From assembly GCA_013696425.1 (NCBI GenBank), contig JACCYP010000344.1, positions 1-19,569 on the forward strand: DNA of 19,569 bases, written 5' to 3'. This DNA comes from Thermoleophilaceae bacterium (lineage in GTDB: Bacteria; Actinomycetota; Thermoleophilia; Solirubrobacterales; Thermoleophilaceae). The notes below the pieces were generated by a model. The model was given only the letters and a program-made list of their open reading frames with translations. It ran no database searches and was not told the origin of the DNA. Within the stretch, counting starts at the first letter, position 1; the number at the start of each line of letters is the position of its first letter. Below are positions 1-7,558 of this stretch, piece after piece. The position numbers were made by a program, and so were the translations under genes.

Positions 1-597
1 CGCCGCGGCGCTCGCCACCTCGCCTCCCCCGAACGGCTCGAGGCCAGCGCCCGACGCGTCTTCGGCGCGACGTTCGACGAACGCTTCGGCTCCTTGACTC
101 CGATCCCTGAGGAAAACCTCCACCCGCTCGACGGCGGCGAATCGGTGCACGGCTACCGCGTACTCGACACACCGGGGCACGCCAGCCACCACGTGGCCTA
201 CCTCGATGAGGCAACCGGTCGCGCCTTCGTCGGAGACCTGGCCGCCACCCGCCTCTGGGAAGGCGGGCCTCTGCTGCCCGCCACGCCGCCCCCCGACATC
301 GACATCGAGGTCTGGCTGAACTCGCTTGGCCAGGTCATCGAGAGGGAGCCGACCTGGCTCGGCCTCCCTCATTTCGGTGCCGTCCCGGACGCCATGGAGC
401 ACCTCGACGCAGCCGCGAGCTCCGTGCGCCGGCACGCCGAGCTCGCCACCTCCCTGGATTGCGATGGCTACGTGCGCACGGTGCGGGACGAACTGGCGAC
501 CGAGCTCGACCCCGCTGCGGTGGAGGATCAGATCCTCACCGTGGATCTAGCCCAGAACCACGCCGGGCTGCGGCGCTGGGCTGACGGTCCGGACTGA
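1..597 (+). CDS. MBL-fold (metallo-beta-lactamase-like) hydrolase, C-terminal part
   Basis: The reading frame is open from the first base of the window, so the gene starts upstream and only about 198 C-terminal residues are seen. The stretch DTPGHASHHVAYLDEATGR followed by FVGDLAA is the typical second half of an MBL-fold hydrolase: the His of TPGH and the Asp of GDLA are metal ligands of the binuclear site. The first His motif (HxHxDH) would lie upstream and cannot be checked. The C-terminal part (from about codon 100) is helical and resembles the extension of glyoxalase-II-like hydrolases. Its substrate cannot be named. The internal start at 94 should not be taken as the gene start, because upstream codons in the same frame look coding (ARHLASPERLEASARRVFG). 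It is convergent with the acyltransferase gene at 663-1601. Confidence 0.85.
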   Translation, partial: RRGARHLASPERLEASARRVFGATFDERFGSLTPIPEENLHPLDGGESVHGYRVLDTPGHASHHVAYLDEATGRAFVGDLAATRLWEGGPLLPATPPPDIDIEVWLNSLGQVIEREPTWLGLPHFGAVPDAMEHLDAAASSVRRHAELATSLDCDGYVRTVRDELATELDPAAVEDQILTVDLAQNHAGLRRWADGPD

Positions 598-618
598 TTT
601 CGGAGGGCTGTACCGGGG

Positions 619-645
619 GCAGGGCAAGCGCTGACCACGCCCTGC
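619..645. terminator. Possible bidirectional hairpin between convergent genes
   Basis: GCAGGGC (619-625) and GCCCTGC (639-645) form a perfect 7-bp inverted repeat with a 13-nt loop. It lies in the 65-bp gap between the stop codons of the convergent MBL-fold and acyltransferase genes, where a terminator is expected. There is no T-tract on either strand, so classic intrinsic termination is not shown. Confidence 0.35.
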
Positions 646-662
646 TCAGGCCTAACGCTGTG

Positions 663-1601
663 TCACTGACGGCGCGCTTCCCCGACCCAGTCGTCGAGCT
701 CGAGCCAGCGCTCGTACACCCACCGGGTGAGCTCCTCCCGTGAAGTGGGGATCCCGGTGGCCGCATAGCGGCGAAAGCGAACCTTCACCGTCGTGCCGAC
801 GAGGCCGCCGGCCCAGATGTCCGAGACCTTCTCGAAGCCGTCGAGGCCCACGTGCTCGCAGATCACAACGTCGGTTCCGTGCCCTTCCTCGAGCAGCGCG
901 AGCGTGCCGCCGAGGCGCGGCGGGAGCACGTGCTGCAGTCGGTCGGCGAGCGGAGCCAGCTCGGGCCGGCGCTCGCGGATGATCTCTTTCGCGCGCGCCA
1001 GCTTGGGCGGCGTGGAGCGAGTGCCCTCCGGGTAGATCAGCACCCCTTCGTGCGGGTCGAGGTCGACCGCCAGCGTCCGCAGTTCGCCGAGCTCGCCGGC
1101 CGTGTCACCAGAGCCGCGGCGCACGAAGTTGGTCGGCACCCAGCGCCCGCCGATGTCGATCGTCGGGATCATCTGGAGCTCGCGCTTGAGCACGAAGCGC
1201 AGGCCGATGCCGTGCGCGCGGCCGACCACCGCATCGGGCATCGCGTTGTCGATGATGCTCGCGTGGCGCATGAGGATGATCACGGGGCCGGGGGCCACGT
1301 CCCCGAGTCCCTCGACCTCGAAGCGCAGATTGAACAGCCGCCTGATCCCGTCGAGGTGCCCGCCCGCCCAGATCTGGCGCAGGCGGTACACGCGGAAGCG
1401 GCGCTTGTGCGAGTCCCGCCCGGCCGAGGCGATCCAGATGAGTGCCAGGCCTCCGATCCCGCGGATCTCGCCGAACAGGAACCACCACGCCATCAGCACC
1501 AGCCGCAGTCCCATCCACGGTTTGCGGCGGATCAGCCACAGCATCGCGTCGAGGAACGTCGCCACGACGAGGAGCAGCGGGAGCGTGATCGTGATCACCA
1601 C
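663..1601 (-). CDS. PlsC-family 1-acyl-glycerol-3-phosphate acyltransferase-like membrane protein
   Basis: The predicted protein has 312 aa, from a GTG start. It has the two signature blocks of the PlsC acyltransferase superfamily: HX4D (RHASIIDN, H113 and D118), the catalytic His-Asp charge relay, and YPEGTRS (residues 190-196), which binds the phosphate of the acyl acceptor. The N-terminus is strongly hydrophobic (about residues 1-24 and 31-58), predicting membrane anchoring on the cytoplasmic face. The expected reaction is transfer of an acyl chain from acyl-CoA or acyl-ACP to lysophosphatidic acid or a related lipid; the actual acceptor is not evident. The length is greater than minimal PlsC (about 240 aa), with the extra length mainly C-terminal to the YPEGTRS block. 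No clear Shine-Dalgarno precedes the GTG, and the frame stays open and hydrophobic upstream, so the true start may lie a little further out. Confidence 0.85.
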   Translation of the reverse strand: MVITITLPLLLVVATFLDAMLWLIRRKPWMGLRLVLMAWWFLFGEIRGIGGLALIWIASAGRDSHKRRFRVYRLRQIWAGGHLDGIRRLFNLRFEVEGLGDVAPGPVIILMRHASIIDNAMPDAVVGRAHGIGLRFVLKRELQMIPTIDIGGRWVPTNFVRRGSGDTAGELGELRTLAVDLDPHEGVLIYPEGTRSTPPKLARAKEIIRERRPELAPLADRLQHVLPPRLGGTLALLEEGHGTDVVICEHVGLDGFEKVSDIWAGGLVGTTVKVRFRRYAATGIPTSREELTRWVYERWLELDDWVGEARRQ

Positions 1602-1805
1602 GAGGGCCAGCGCCTCGATCCCAATCCCGCGCGCGCGGCGCGCGAGACGCGCGCCTCGAGATCCCGTATCGGGCGTCAGCGGTCCGATCAGAAGAAATTA
1701 CCCGCCGCGCGTTGTTACGGTTCCTTCCTCAGCCGAGCACGTCTCGGGAACAAGTGTGGGCACACGGCGTTTTTTTACATCCTCCGCGTTGCAGCACAGA
1801 CCAAT

Positions 1806-1810
1806 GGAGG
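1806..1810 (+). promoter_or_regulatory. Ribosome binding site of the cold-shock gene
   Basis: GGAGG lies 5 nt before the ATG at 1816. It is one of the few strong Shine-Dalgarno sequences in the window and fixes the start. The wider gap from 1602 to 1815 also holds an alternating CG tract (about 1629-1652) and a run of seven T (1770-1776) downstream of GTGTGGGCACAC. I could not assign a promoter with confidence. Confidence 0.8.
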
Positions 1811-1815
1811 AAAAC

Positions 1816-2019
1816 ATGGCTACAGGCACCGTGAAGTGGTTCAGCGACGAGAAGGGCTTCGGCTTCATCACCCCCGATGAGGCGGGCAAGGACCTCTTCG
1901 TTCATCACAGCGAGATCGGCGGCTCCGGCTTCAAGACCCTCGCCGAAGGGGCGAAGGTCTCCTACGACGAGGAAGCCGGCGACAAGGGGCCCAAGGCCGC
2001 CAACGTCCAGGCGCTCTAG
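1816..2019 (+). CDS. csp: Cold-shock protein (CspA family)
   Basis: This 67-aa protein is a single cold-shock domain of standard length. Both RNA-binding motifs are present: RNP-1 as KGFGFI (residues 13-18) and RNP-2 as LFVHH (about residues 27-31), after the family opening GTVKWF. Proteins of this family bind single-stranded RNA and DNA in the cytoplasm and act as RNA chaperones, some cold-induced and some constitutive; which applies here is not visible. The start is fixed by GGAGG 5 nt upstream of the ATG. The gene stands alone: it is divergent from the acyltransferase gene and is followed by a zone of apparent gene remnants rather than a partner gene. Confidence 0.96.
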   Translation: MATGTVKWFSDEKGFGFITPDEAGKDLFVHHSEIGGSGFKTLAEGAKVSYDEEAGDKGPKAANVQAL

Positions 2020-2153
2020 CAGCGGCGCGGCGCGCCGCCCACCACCCGCCGCGGCACCCAGCCGTAGATGTGGTTCTGGCCGCGCGCCGCGGACGGGTTC
2101 GCGTCGCCGTAGAACCACCGGGCGGTCGGGCCGCGGCCGCGCTCGCGGCGGGT
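2016..2153 (-). pseudogene. Truncated coding relic, C-terminal end of an unidentified protein
   Basis: On the minus strand a frame ending in TAG at 2016-2018 encodes about 45 residues, including FYGDANPSAARGQNHIYGW and then VPRRVVGG. The mixed composition (Y, F, W, N, H, I, D) is unlike the Arg/Pro/Ala-rich shadow frames elsewhere, and nearly every codon ends in G or C, as in real genes here. The frame has no ATG or GTG in a plausible place and meets a stop at 2202-2204, so it is a 5'-truncated remnant. Its stop codon overlaps the end of the cold-shock gene. I do not recognise the family. The W/Y/G pattern loosely recalls small beta-barrel (SH3-like) modules, which is only a guess. Confidence 0.4.
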
Positions 2154-2155
2154 AT

Positions 2156-2335
2156 TGCGCGGCGATCGCCGGCAGGCTTCCGCTGCCGGTCGTGGTGGCC
2201 ATCACCACCATCGCGGTCGACCGGGGCCACATGCGCCCCGTCACGGCTGCGTCGCTCGTATGCGCCGCGGTGCTCTCGACCGCGATCTACCCGCTGCTTG
2301 GCTTGCGCCTGCGCAAGCAGATCCCGGCCGCGTGA
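2156..2335 (+). pseudogene. C-terminal remnant of a multi-TM transporter, cation:proton antiporter-like
   Basis: A plus-strand frame from about 2156 to the TGA at 2333-2335 encodes LPLPVVVAITTIAVDRGHM, then PVTAASLVCAAVLSTAIYPL and LGLRLRKQ. This has two hydrophobic helices separated by a short polar turn and a basic C-terminal tail. It resembles the last two membrane segments of Kef/Nha-type cation:proton antiporters, where a variant of the ITTIGVE...TAAALVGAGLLS pattern is common. Upstream of about 2150 the same frame turns Arg/Pro-rich and non-coding in character, so the rest of the gene is missing. No start codon or RBS precedes the fragment. I call it a truncated relic by inspection only; the family assignment is tentative. 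Confidence 0.5.
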
Positions 2336-2351
2336 TCTAGTCTCGGGTGCG

Positions 2352-3602
2352 GTGGAGCCGACGACGTCCAAGGAGGAGCAGGTCCCCCTCGACGAGCTGA
2401 TCGTCGGCGACCGTCCGCTCTGGCTCGAGGGCCCACCGCACGACACCTTCAAGCGCCTGCGGCGCGAGTGCCCGGTGCATTTCACCTCGCACATGCCCGA
2501 GTACCCGGAGGAGGCGGGCTTCTGGTCGGTCACGCTCGCCGACGATGTCCACACCGTGAGCAAGGACTGGGAGACCTATTCCTCCGGTGTCGGCGGCATC
2601 ACCGCGCTCACGAACGCGATCCTCCCGCTCGAGCTCCAGCAGGGCATGTTCATCGCGATGGACCCGCCGAAGCACGATCGCCTGAAGGCCCTTTTTCAGC
2701 GTGGCTTCACCCCGAAGCGGATCGCCGAGCACGAGGACGAGATCAGGGCGATCACGACAGGCGTGCTCGACGGCCTCGAGGGCCGCGAGCGCTGCGATCT
2801 CGTCGAGGACGTCGCCCAGCCGGTGGTCTCGCGCGTGATCGGCTCGTTCATGGGCGTTCCACCAGCGGACGACATCATCTGGGCGCGGCTCATGAACGCC
2901 GCGATCGGCGCCGGGGACCCCGACGTGACGCCGGAGGGCGCGTCCGTCGTGATGGAGCGCGACGTGCCCGAGATCTTCGAGCGCTGCCGCAAGCTGATCG
3001 AGGAGCGCCGCGAGAACCCCACCGACGACCTGACCAGCGTGCTCGTGCACGCCGAGCTCGACGGCCAAGGGCTCGAGGAGCACGAGATCGTGATGGGCTT
3101 CTTCCTGCTGATGGCGGCGGGCAACGACTCGACCAAGGCCACCTACTGCTCCGGCATGCGCGCGCTGATGGAGGATCCCGAGCAGCGCAAGATGGTGCTC
3201 GACGATCCGGCGCTCGTGCCCCAGGCCGTCGAGGAGTCGCTGCGGATGTTTCCCGCCTTCGCCCACTTCCGCCGCACGGCCACCCATGACTGCGTGCTGA
3301 ACGGCCAGGAGATCCGGGAAGGCGACAAGGTCGTCATGTGGTACGTGAGCTCGAACCGCGACGAGTCGCGCTTCGAGGATCCCGACCGCTTCGACCTGCG
3401 CCGCACCACCGAGCATCAGGCCTTCGGCGCGGGCGGGCGGCATTTCTGCCTCGGCACCGCGCTCGCCCGCCTTGAGCTGCGGATCCTGCTCGAGGAGACC
3501 TTCAAGCGGTATCCGGGGATCGCGATCGACGGCAAGCCCGAGCACGTCGAATCGCCGTTCGCGAACCAGCTGAAGACGCTGCCGGTGAAGCTGGCACCGT
3601 GA
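2352..3602 (+). CDS. Cytochrome P450 monooxygenase
   Basis: The predicted protein has 416 aa, a normal length for a soluble bacterial P450, from the GTG at 2352. The oxygen-activating I-helix motif is AGNDST (residues 256-261), the K-helix ExxR is E295-S-L-R298, and the heme-binding loop is FGAGGRHFCLG with the thiolate ligand Cys366. The enzyme would hydroxylate a hydrophobic substrate using O2 and electrons from a ferredoxin and reductase; no dedicated partner is adjacent. The acyl-CoA dehydrogenase two genes downstream makes a lipid or terpenoid-like substrate plausible but unproven. The frame stays open upstream to about 2070, but that part is Arg-rich and overlaps the antiporter relic, so 2352 is preferred. 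No SD is seen; TAGTCT at 2338-2343 lies 8 nt before the GTG and could be a -10 element. The stop overlaps the next gene's GTG (GTGA). Confidence 0.95.
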   Translation: MEPTTSKEEQVPLDELIVGDRPLWLEGPPHDTFKRLRRECPVHFTSHMPEYPEEAGFWSVTLADDVHTVSKDWETYSSGVGGITALTNAILPLELQQGMFIAMDPPKHDRLKALFQRGFTPKRIAEHEDEIRAITTGVLDGLEGRERCDLVEDVAQPVVSRVIGSFMGVPPADDIIWARLMNAAIGAGDPDVTPEGASVVMERDVPEIFERCRKLIEERRENPTDDLTSVLVHAELDGQGLEEHEIVMGFFLLMAAGNDSTKATYCSGMRALMEDPEQRKMVLDDPALVPQAVEESLRMFPAFAHFRRTATHDCVLNGQEIREGDKVVMWYVSSNRDESRFEDPDRFDLRRTTEHQAFGAGGRHFCLGTALARLELRILLEETFKRYPGIAIDGKPEHVESPFANQLKTLPVKLAP

Positions 3603-5248
3603 TCGCTCGGCGGACCGCTCTGGTGGTCGCCATCGTCACCGTCGCCCTTCCCGCCGCCGCCGCGGCTCAGGCTCCCGCAGACTCTGGCTTCCGCCCCGCG
3701 CCGGACGGGTTCTCCTTCCCGAACTACGGCGGCGAGGGCGAACCGAACCTCGGGTCCGCCGAGATGCGCCGGCTCTTCGGCGACGCCGTGTGCGGGTCCG
3801 AGCCGGCTGATGACTGCGCCCTGACCCCTCCGGCCAGGGCGTGGATGGACCGGGCGAACGAGTCGATGGACGGCGGTCACTGCATGGGCCTCTCGGTGGC
3901 CGCGCTGCGCTTTTTCACGGGCGCTGCCTCGCCCGGGCCGTTCGGTGCGCCCACTACCTTCGGCCTCAAGTTCCAGACCCCGATCGCGCGCGAGATCGCC
4001 TACGGATTCACCTTTCAGTTGCTCGACAGCGTGGGGGATGGCGGGATCGACGGCACGCCCAAGGAGATCCTCGCGGCGCTGCGCAGGGAGCTCCCGAACA
4101 AGGACGAGACCTACACGATCGCCATCTTCAAGCGGGAGTTTGTGGACGGCCACGCCATAACGCCGTACGCGATCGAGGATCGGGCGGGGGGAAAGTCGGC
4201 GATCAAGGTCTATGACAACAACTTCCCCAATCAGAACCGGGAGGTGATCATCGACACCGTCGCCGACACCTTCCAGTACAACACCGCCGTGAATCCGCAG
4301 GCGGACGTCGATCTCTATGAGGGTGACGCCGCGTCGGGCACCTTCTTCCTCTATCCGACCACCCCCGGCCAGGGCGTCCAGCCGTGCACATTCTGCAAGG
4401 TTGTCGGCGGGCCGCAGGATCCGCCGGCCGTACCCCTGCCGCCGGCCCCACCGTCCCCGAAGCCCACGCCGAAGCCTGCCGTTGACGCTGTGGAGGTGGC
4501 GAGCACGGGGAGCCTCCGCCGGCACGCGCGCGTAGCGGTGAGCGACGGGCGGCGGACGATCGGATTTCCGAAGGGGCCGTTCGTGAACACGTTCGGCTCG
4601 GCGGCCGAGGCGATCCGGTTGATCGAGCAGCGCGGCAATGACATCAAGCGCGAGCCCTACTACCGCGTACCGGCCCGCCGCGCCTACACGATCACGCTCG
4701 CCAATCGCACCCGCCGCGGCCTGAGCGGGGAGGGCGTGCGAATCACGGGGCCGGCCTTCGACGCCTCGGTGCGCGGGCTGCGCCTCGCCAAGGGCCAGAC
4801 GGTGAAGATCCGGGTCTCTGCCGTCGGCGACCAGCTCTCCTTTGTCTCAAACCGCGTACTCGACACCTCGGCCATCTCGATCGGGCGCACCGAGCCCGGC
4901 GCGGACCACGGGTTCGTTCTCAGGCGCGACTCGATGCTCCCCAGGCGCAAGCGACTGGTCTTCGCCATGAACCCCGGCACCGACAAGCTCCAGATCGAGG
5001 GGGCGAACGGCACGTACGACCTGCTGGCGCGGCGGGTGGATGAGAAGGGCGATCAGGTGCTCTTACGCGAGAACATCAGGACCGGCGCCCTGAACGACAC
5101 GGTGACCTTCGACTACGGGGGCTGGGACGGCAGCCCCGGCAGCCACATCAGCCTCGAGGGCGAGAGCGGCAAGGAGCGCATAATCGAGTCGCAGGTGGCG
5201 CCCGGCACGGATCCCGAGCGGGCTGAGGAGAAGGTCGTGCGCGAATAG
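3599..5248 (+). CDS. Secreted protein with putative papain-like peptidase domain and C-terminal beta-rich domain
   Basis: The predicted protein has 549 aa; its GTG start overlaps the P450 stop by 4 nt, which implies translational coupling. Residues 1-24 are a classic Sec signal peptide (basic start, hydrophobic core, cleavage near AAAAAQA). Residues about 30-265 form a globular domain with GGHCMGLS (Cys95), GHAITPYAI (His185) and YDNNFP (Asp206/Asn207). In that order and context these look like a Cys-His-Asn/Asp triad of the papain-like fold. The family is one I recall only as uncharacterised bacterial proteins, so peptidase or transferase activity is inference. A Pro-rich linker (about 272-290) leads to a beta-rich C-terminal region (about 296-549) with no catalytic motif I recognise; it may bind polymer or cell surface. 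CxxC near residues 263-266 may form a disulfide. No sortase motif or C-terminal TM helix is seen, so it is probably released. Confidence 0.8.
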   Translation: MIARRTALVVAIVTVALPAAAAAQAPADSGFRPAPDGFSFPNYGGEGEPNLGSAEMRRLFGDAVCGSEPADDCALTPPARAWMDRANESMDGGHCMGLSVAALRFFTGAASPGPFGAPTTFGLKFQTPIAREIAYGFTFQLLDSVGDGGIDGTPKEILAALRRELPNKDETYTIAIFKREFVDGHAITPYAIEDRAGGKSAIKVYDNNFPNQNREVIIDTVADTFQYNTAVNPQADVDLYEGDAASGTFFLYPTTPGQGVQPCTFCKVVGGPQDPPAVPLPPAPPSPKPTPKPAVDAVEVASTGSLRRHARVAVSDGRRTIGFPKGPFVNTFGSAAEAIRLIEQRGNDIKREPYYRVPARRAYTITLANRTRRGLSGEGVRITGPAFDASVRGLRLAKGQTVKIRVSAVGDQLSFVSNRVLDTSAISIGRTEPGADHGFVLRRDSMLPRRKRLVFAMNPGTDKLQIEGANGTYDLLARRVDEKGDQVLLRENIRTGALNDTVTFDYGGWDGSPGSHISLEGESGKERIIESQVAPGTDPERAEEKVVRE

Positions 5249-5275
5249 GTTCCCGGCAGCGACCAGGATTAGCGA

Positions 5276-6985
5276 TTGCTCTTCAACCCGAACACGTACG
5301 ACCCCCAGCATCTGGACGCCGAGTCGCGGCGCCTGCTGCGCGCCACCATCGACTGGTTCGAGGTGCGCGGCAAGGAGCGGTTGAAGGCGGATGACCACGA
5401 GAACCTCTGGTACCAGGACTACCTCGACTTCATCGCGAAGGAGGGCCTCTTCGCCACGTTCCTGACCCCCGCCGCCGAGGCCGGCGGAAGCGCGGAGAAG
5501 CGCTGGGACACCGCGCGCATCTGTGCCTTCAACGAGATCAGCGCCTTCTACGGACTGCACTACTGGTACACGTGGCAGGTCACGATCCTCGGGCTCGGGC
5601 CAATCTGGCAGAGCGCCAACCCGGCGGCCCGTGAGCGTGCCGCGGCGCTGCTCGACGAGGGGGCGATCTTCGCCTTCGGCCTCTCCGAGAAGGAGCACGG
5701 CGCCGACATCTACTCCACCGACATGGTGCTAACGCCCGACGGGCAGGGTGGCTTCAGTGCCAGTGGCGGCAAGTACTACATCGGCAACGGCAACAGGGCG
5801 GGGATGGTGTCGGTGTTCGGGCGCCGCGCCGACATCGAGGGCGAGGAGGGCTACGTGTTCTTCGCGGCCGACTCCCAGCACCCGAACTACAACCTCGTGA
5901 AGAACGTCGTGAACTCCTCGAACTACGTGTCGGAGTTCCGCCTCGAGGACTACCCCGTGCGCGAGGAGGACGTGCTCCACACGGGCCGCGCCGCCTTCGA
6001 CGCCGCGCTCAACACGGTGAACGTCGGCAAGTTCAACCTCGGCTTCGCCTCGATCGGCATCTGCGAGCACGCCTTCTACGAGGCGATCACCCACGCGGAC
6101 GCGCGCATCCTCTACGGCAACCGCGTGACCGACTTCGTGCACGTGCGCCAGGCGTTCGTGGACGCCTACGCGCGGCTGGTGGCGATGAAGCTCTTCTCCG
6201 ACCGCTCGATCGACTACTTCCGCAGCGCCTCCGCCGAGGACCGCCGCTACCTGCTCTTCAACCCGATCACGAAGATGAAGGTGACCACCGAGGGCGAGCG
6301 CGTGATCGACGCGCTGTGGGACGTGATCGCCGCGAAAGGGTTCGAGAAGGACACCTACTTCGAGATGGCCACGCGCGATATCCGCGGGCTGCCGAAGCTC
6401 GAGGGCACGGTGCACGTGAACATGGCGCTGGTGCTCAAGTTCATGGCGAAGTACCTGTTCGACCCGGCGGAGTTCGAGTCCGTGCCGACCCGCATCGATG
6501 CCGTCGATGACCCGTTCCTGTTCGACCAGGGCCCGACGCGCGGGCTCTCGAAGGTGTCCTTTCACGACTGGCACGCCGCCTACGCCGAGTGGTCCCATGT
6601 GCCCAACGTCGCGCGCTTCACCGAGCAGGCCGAGGGCCTCGCGAAGCTGCTCGAGACGGCCCCGCCCGACGGCGACCAGCAGAAGGACCTCGACTACCTG
6701 CTCACGCTCGGCGAGCTGTTCACGTTGATCCCCTACGGCCAGCTGATCCTCGAGCAGGCCTCCATAGCGGAGCTCGACCAGGATGTGGTCGACCAGATCT
6801 TCGACGTGCTGGTCCGCGACTACTCGGCCTACGCCGGCGAGCTGCTCGGCAAGGCCTCGGCCACCGAGGCCCAGCGCGAGTGGGCGGCCGCCCGCATCAA
6901 CCCGCCGGTCTCAGACCCGGACCGCGCGGAGCGGATCTTCGAGCAGGTGCGCGCCCTGGCGGGCACCTACGAGATGCGCCCCTAG
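5276..6985 (+). CDS. Acyl-CoA dehydrogenase, long form
   Basis: The predicted protein has 569 aa, from a TTG start supported by AGGA 7 nt upstream (5265-5268). It matches the acyl-CoA dehydrogenase superfamily: an N-terminal helical domain, a central beta domain introduced by FAFGLSEKEHGAD (the counterpart of the A-x-T/S-E-x-x-x-G-S/A-D flavin-contact motif), and a C-terminal helical domain. E376 in LPKLEGTVHVN sits where the catalytic base of many family members lies. The enzyme would remove alpha,beta hydrogens from an acyl-CoA and pass electrons through bound FAD to an electron-transfer flavoprotein. It is about 180 aa longer than classical 380-aa members; the extra C-terminal part (about 400-569) is helical, as in long FadE-type proteins. 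It follows the secreted protein by 27 bp. Its TAG overlaps the convergent sigma-factor stop within CTAG. Confidence 0.88.
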   Translation: MLFNPNTYDPQHLDAESRRLLRATIDWFEVRGKERLKADDHENLWYQDYLDFIAKEGLFATFLTPAAEAGGSAEKRWDTARICAFNEISAFYGLHYWYTWQVTILGLGPIWQSANPAARERAAALLDEGAIFAFGLSEKEHGADIYSTDMVLTPDGQGGFSASGGKYYIGNGNRAGMVSVFGRRADIEGEEGYVFFAADSQHPNYNLVKNVVNSSNYVSEFRLEDYPVREEDVLHTGRAAFDAALNTVNVGKFNLGFASIGICEHAFYEAITHADARILYGNRVTDFVHVRQAFVDAYARLVAMKLFSDRSIDYFRSASAEDRRYLLFNPITKMKVTTEGERVIDALWDVIAAKGFEKDTYFEMATRDIRGLPKLEGTVHVNMALVLKFMAKYLFDPAEFESVPTRIDAVDDPFLFDQGPTRGLSKVSFHDWHAAYAEWSHVPNVARFTEQAEGLAKLLETAPPDGDQQKDLDYLLTLGELFTLIPYGQLILEQASIAELDQDVVDQIFDVLVRDYSAYAGELLGKASATEAQREWAAARINPPVSDPDRAERIFEQVRALAGTYEMRP

Positions 6986-7554
6986 CCGACGTCGGCCGAG
7001 GCGCTCGCCATCTCTCTGCGGAGCTTGTCGAGCCCAAGGCGCATCCGGCCCTTGACCGTTCCCGGCGGCAGGTCGAGCTCCGTCGCGATCTCGGAGTGGG
7101 TGAGCTCGCCGAAGTAGGCGAGGCCGATGACCTCGGCCTGGGCGTCGGGCAGCCGGCGCAGCGATTCGCGCAAAGCCTCGTTCTCGTTGCGGGTGATGGC
7201 CTCGTCCTGGAGGTCCGGCCCGGGGGCGATGACAGCGGAGGACTTCTCGTCGCCTCCGGCCTTCGGCCGGTGTCCTGCGGCGTCGTAGCGGATGGTGTCG
7301 ATCGCGTTGTTTCGGACGATCCGCATCGCCCACGCGCGAAAGGCGCCTGACGCGGGCTGGTAGCTCGCCCGGGCGCGCCAGATCGCGAGGAAGCCGTCCT
7401 GGACGGCGTCCTCCGCGCGGCTCGAGCTGTGAGTTATCGACTGGGCGACGCGCAGGGCGCGGCTCGCATGCCGGTCATACAGAGTTCCGAACGCTTCTGC
7501 GTCGCCCGTCTGGACCATCGCCATCAGCTCCTCGTCGCTGCGGGGGCGGACCAT
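6982..7554 (-). CDS. ECF-type RNA polymerase sigma factor
   Basis: This 190-aa protein has the two-domain layout of group 4 (extracytoplasmic function) sigma factors. Region 2 covers about residues 15-90, with RAEDAVQDGFLAIWR and FRAWAMRIVRNNAIDTIR, which bind the core polymerase and the -10 element. Region 4 covers about residues 128-178, with LPDAQAEVIGLAYFGELTHSEIA and the recognition helix in LPPGTVKGRMRLGLDKLR, which reads the -35 element. This ending is typical of SigK/RpoE-like members. No anti-sigma gene (zinc-binding HxxxCxxC or a membrane anti-sigma) is adjacent. Instead the DUF2294 gene lies 4 bp upstream in the same operon. There is no SD, so translation is probably coupled to DUF2294. 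The stop is shared with the convergent acyl-CoA dehydrogenase in a CTAG overlap. Confidence 0.93.
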   Translation of the reverse strand: MVRPRSDEELMAMVQTGDAEAFGTLYDRHASRALRVAQSITHSSSRAEDAVQDGFLAIWRARASYQPASGAFRAWAMRIVRNNAIDTIRYDAAGHRPKAGGDEKSSAVIAPGPDLQDEAITRNENEALRESLRRLPDAQAEVIGLAYFGELTHSEIATELDLPPGTVKGRMRLGLDKLRREMASASADVG

Positions 7555-7558
7555 CGCG

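Noticed and set aside
1629..1652. Alternating CG tract as a Z-DNA or regulatory element
   Set aside because: Such tracts are expected by chance at this GC content, and nothing else supports a function.
1754..1776. Terminator at GTGTGGGCACAC plus seven T
   Set aside because: The inverted repeat leaves a two-base loop unless pairs are opened, and no plus-strand gene ends just upstream. It more likely belongs to the 5' region of the cold-shock gene.
852..1880. Plus-strand open frame of 342 codons across the acyltransferase and into the cold-shock gene
   Set aside because: It is antisense to the PlsC-like gene, runs through the intergenic region and overlaps the cold-shock gene out of frame; it has no recognisable domain.
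2070..2351. N-terminal extension of the P450 from 2070
   Set aside because: This part is Arg/Ser/Pro-rich, overlaps the antiporter relic in another frame and would give an unusual N-terminus. The GTG at 2352 gives a normal-length P450.
2337..3545. Long minus-strand open frame (402 codons) opposite the P450
   Set aside because: It is a GC-bias shadow: rich in Arg, Ala, His and Gly, without family motifs, and lying exactly opposite a well-supported P450.
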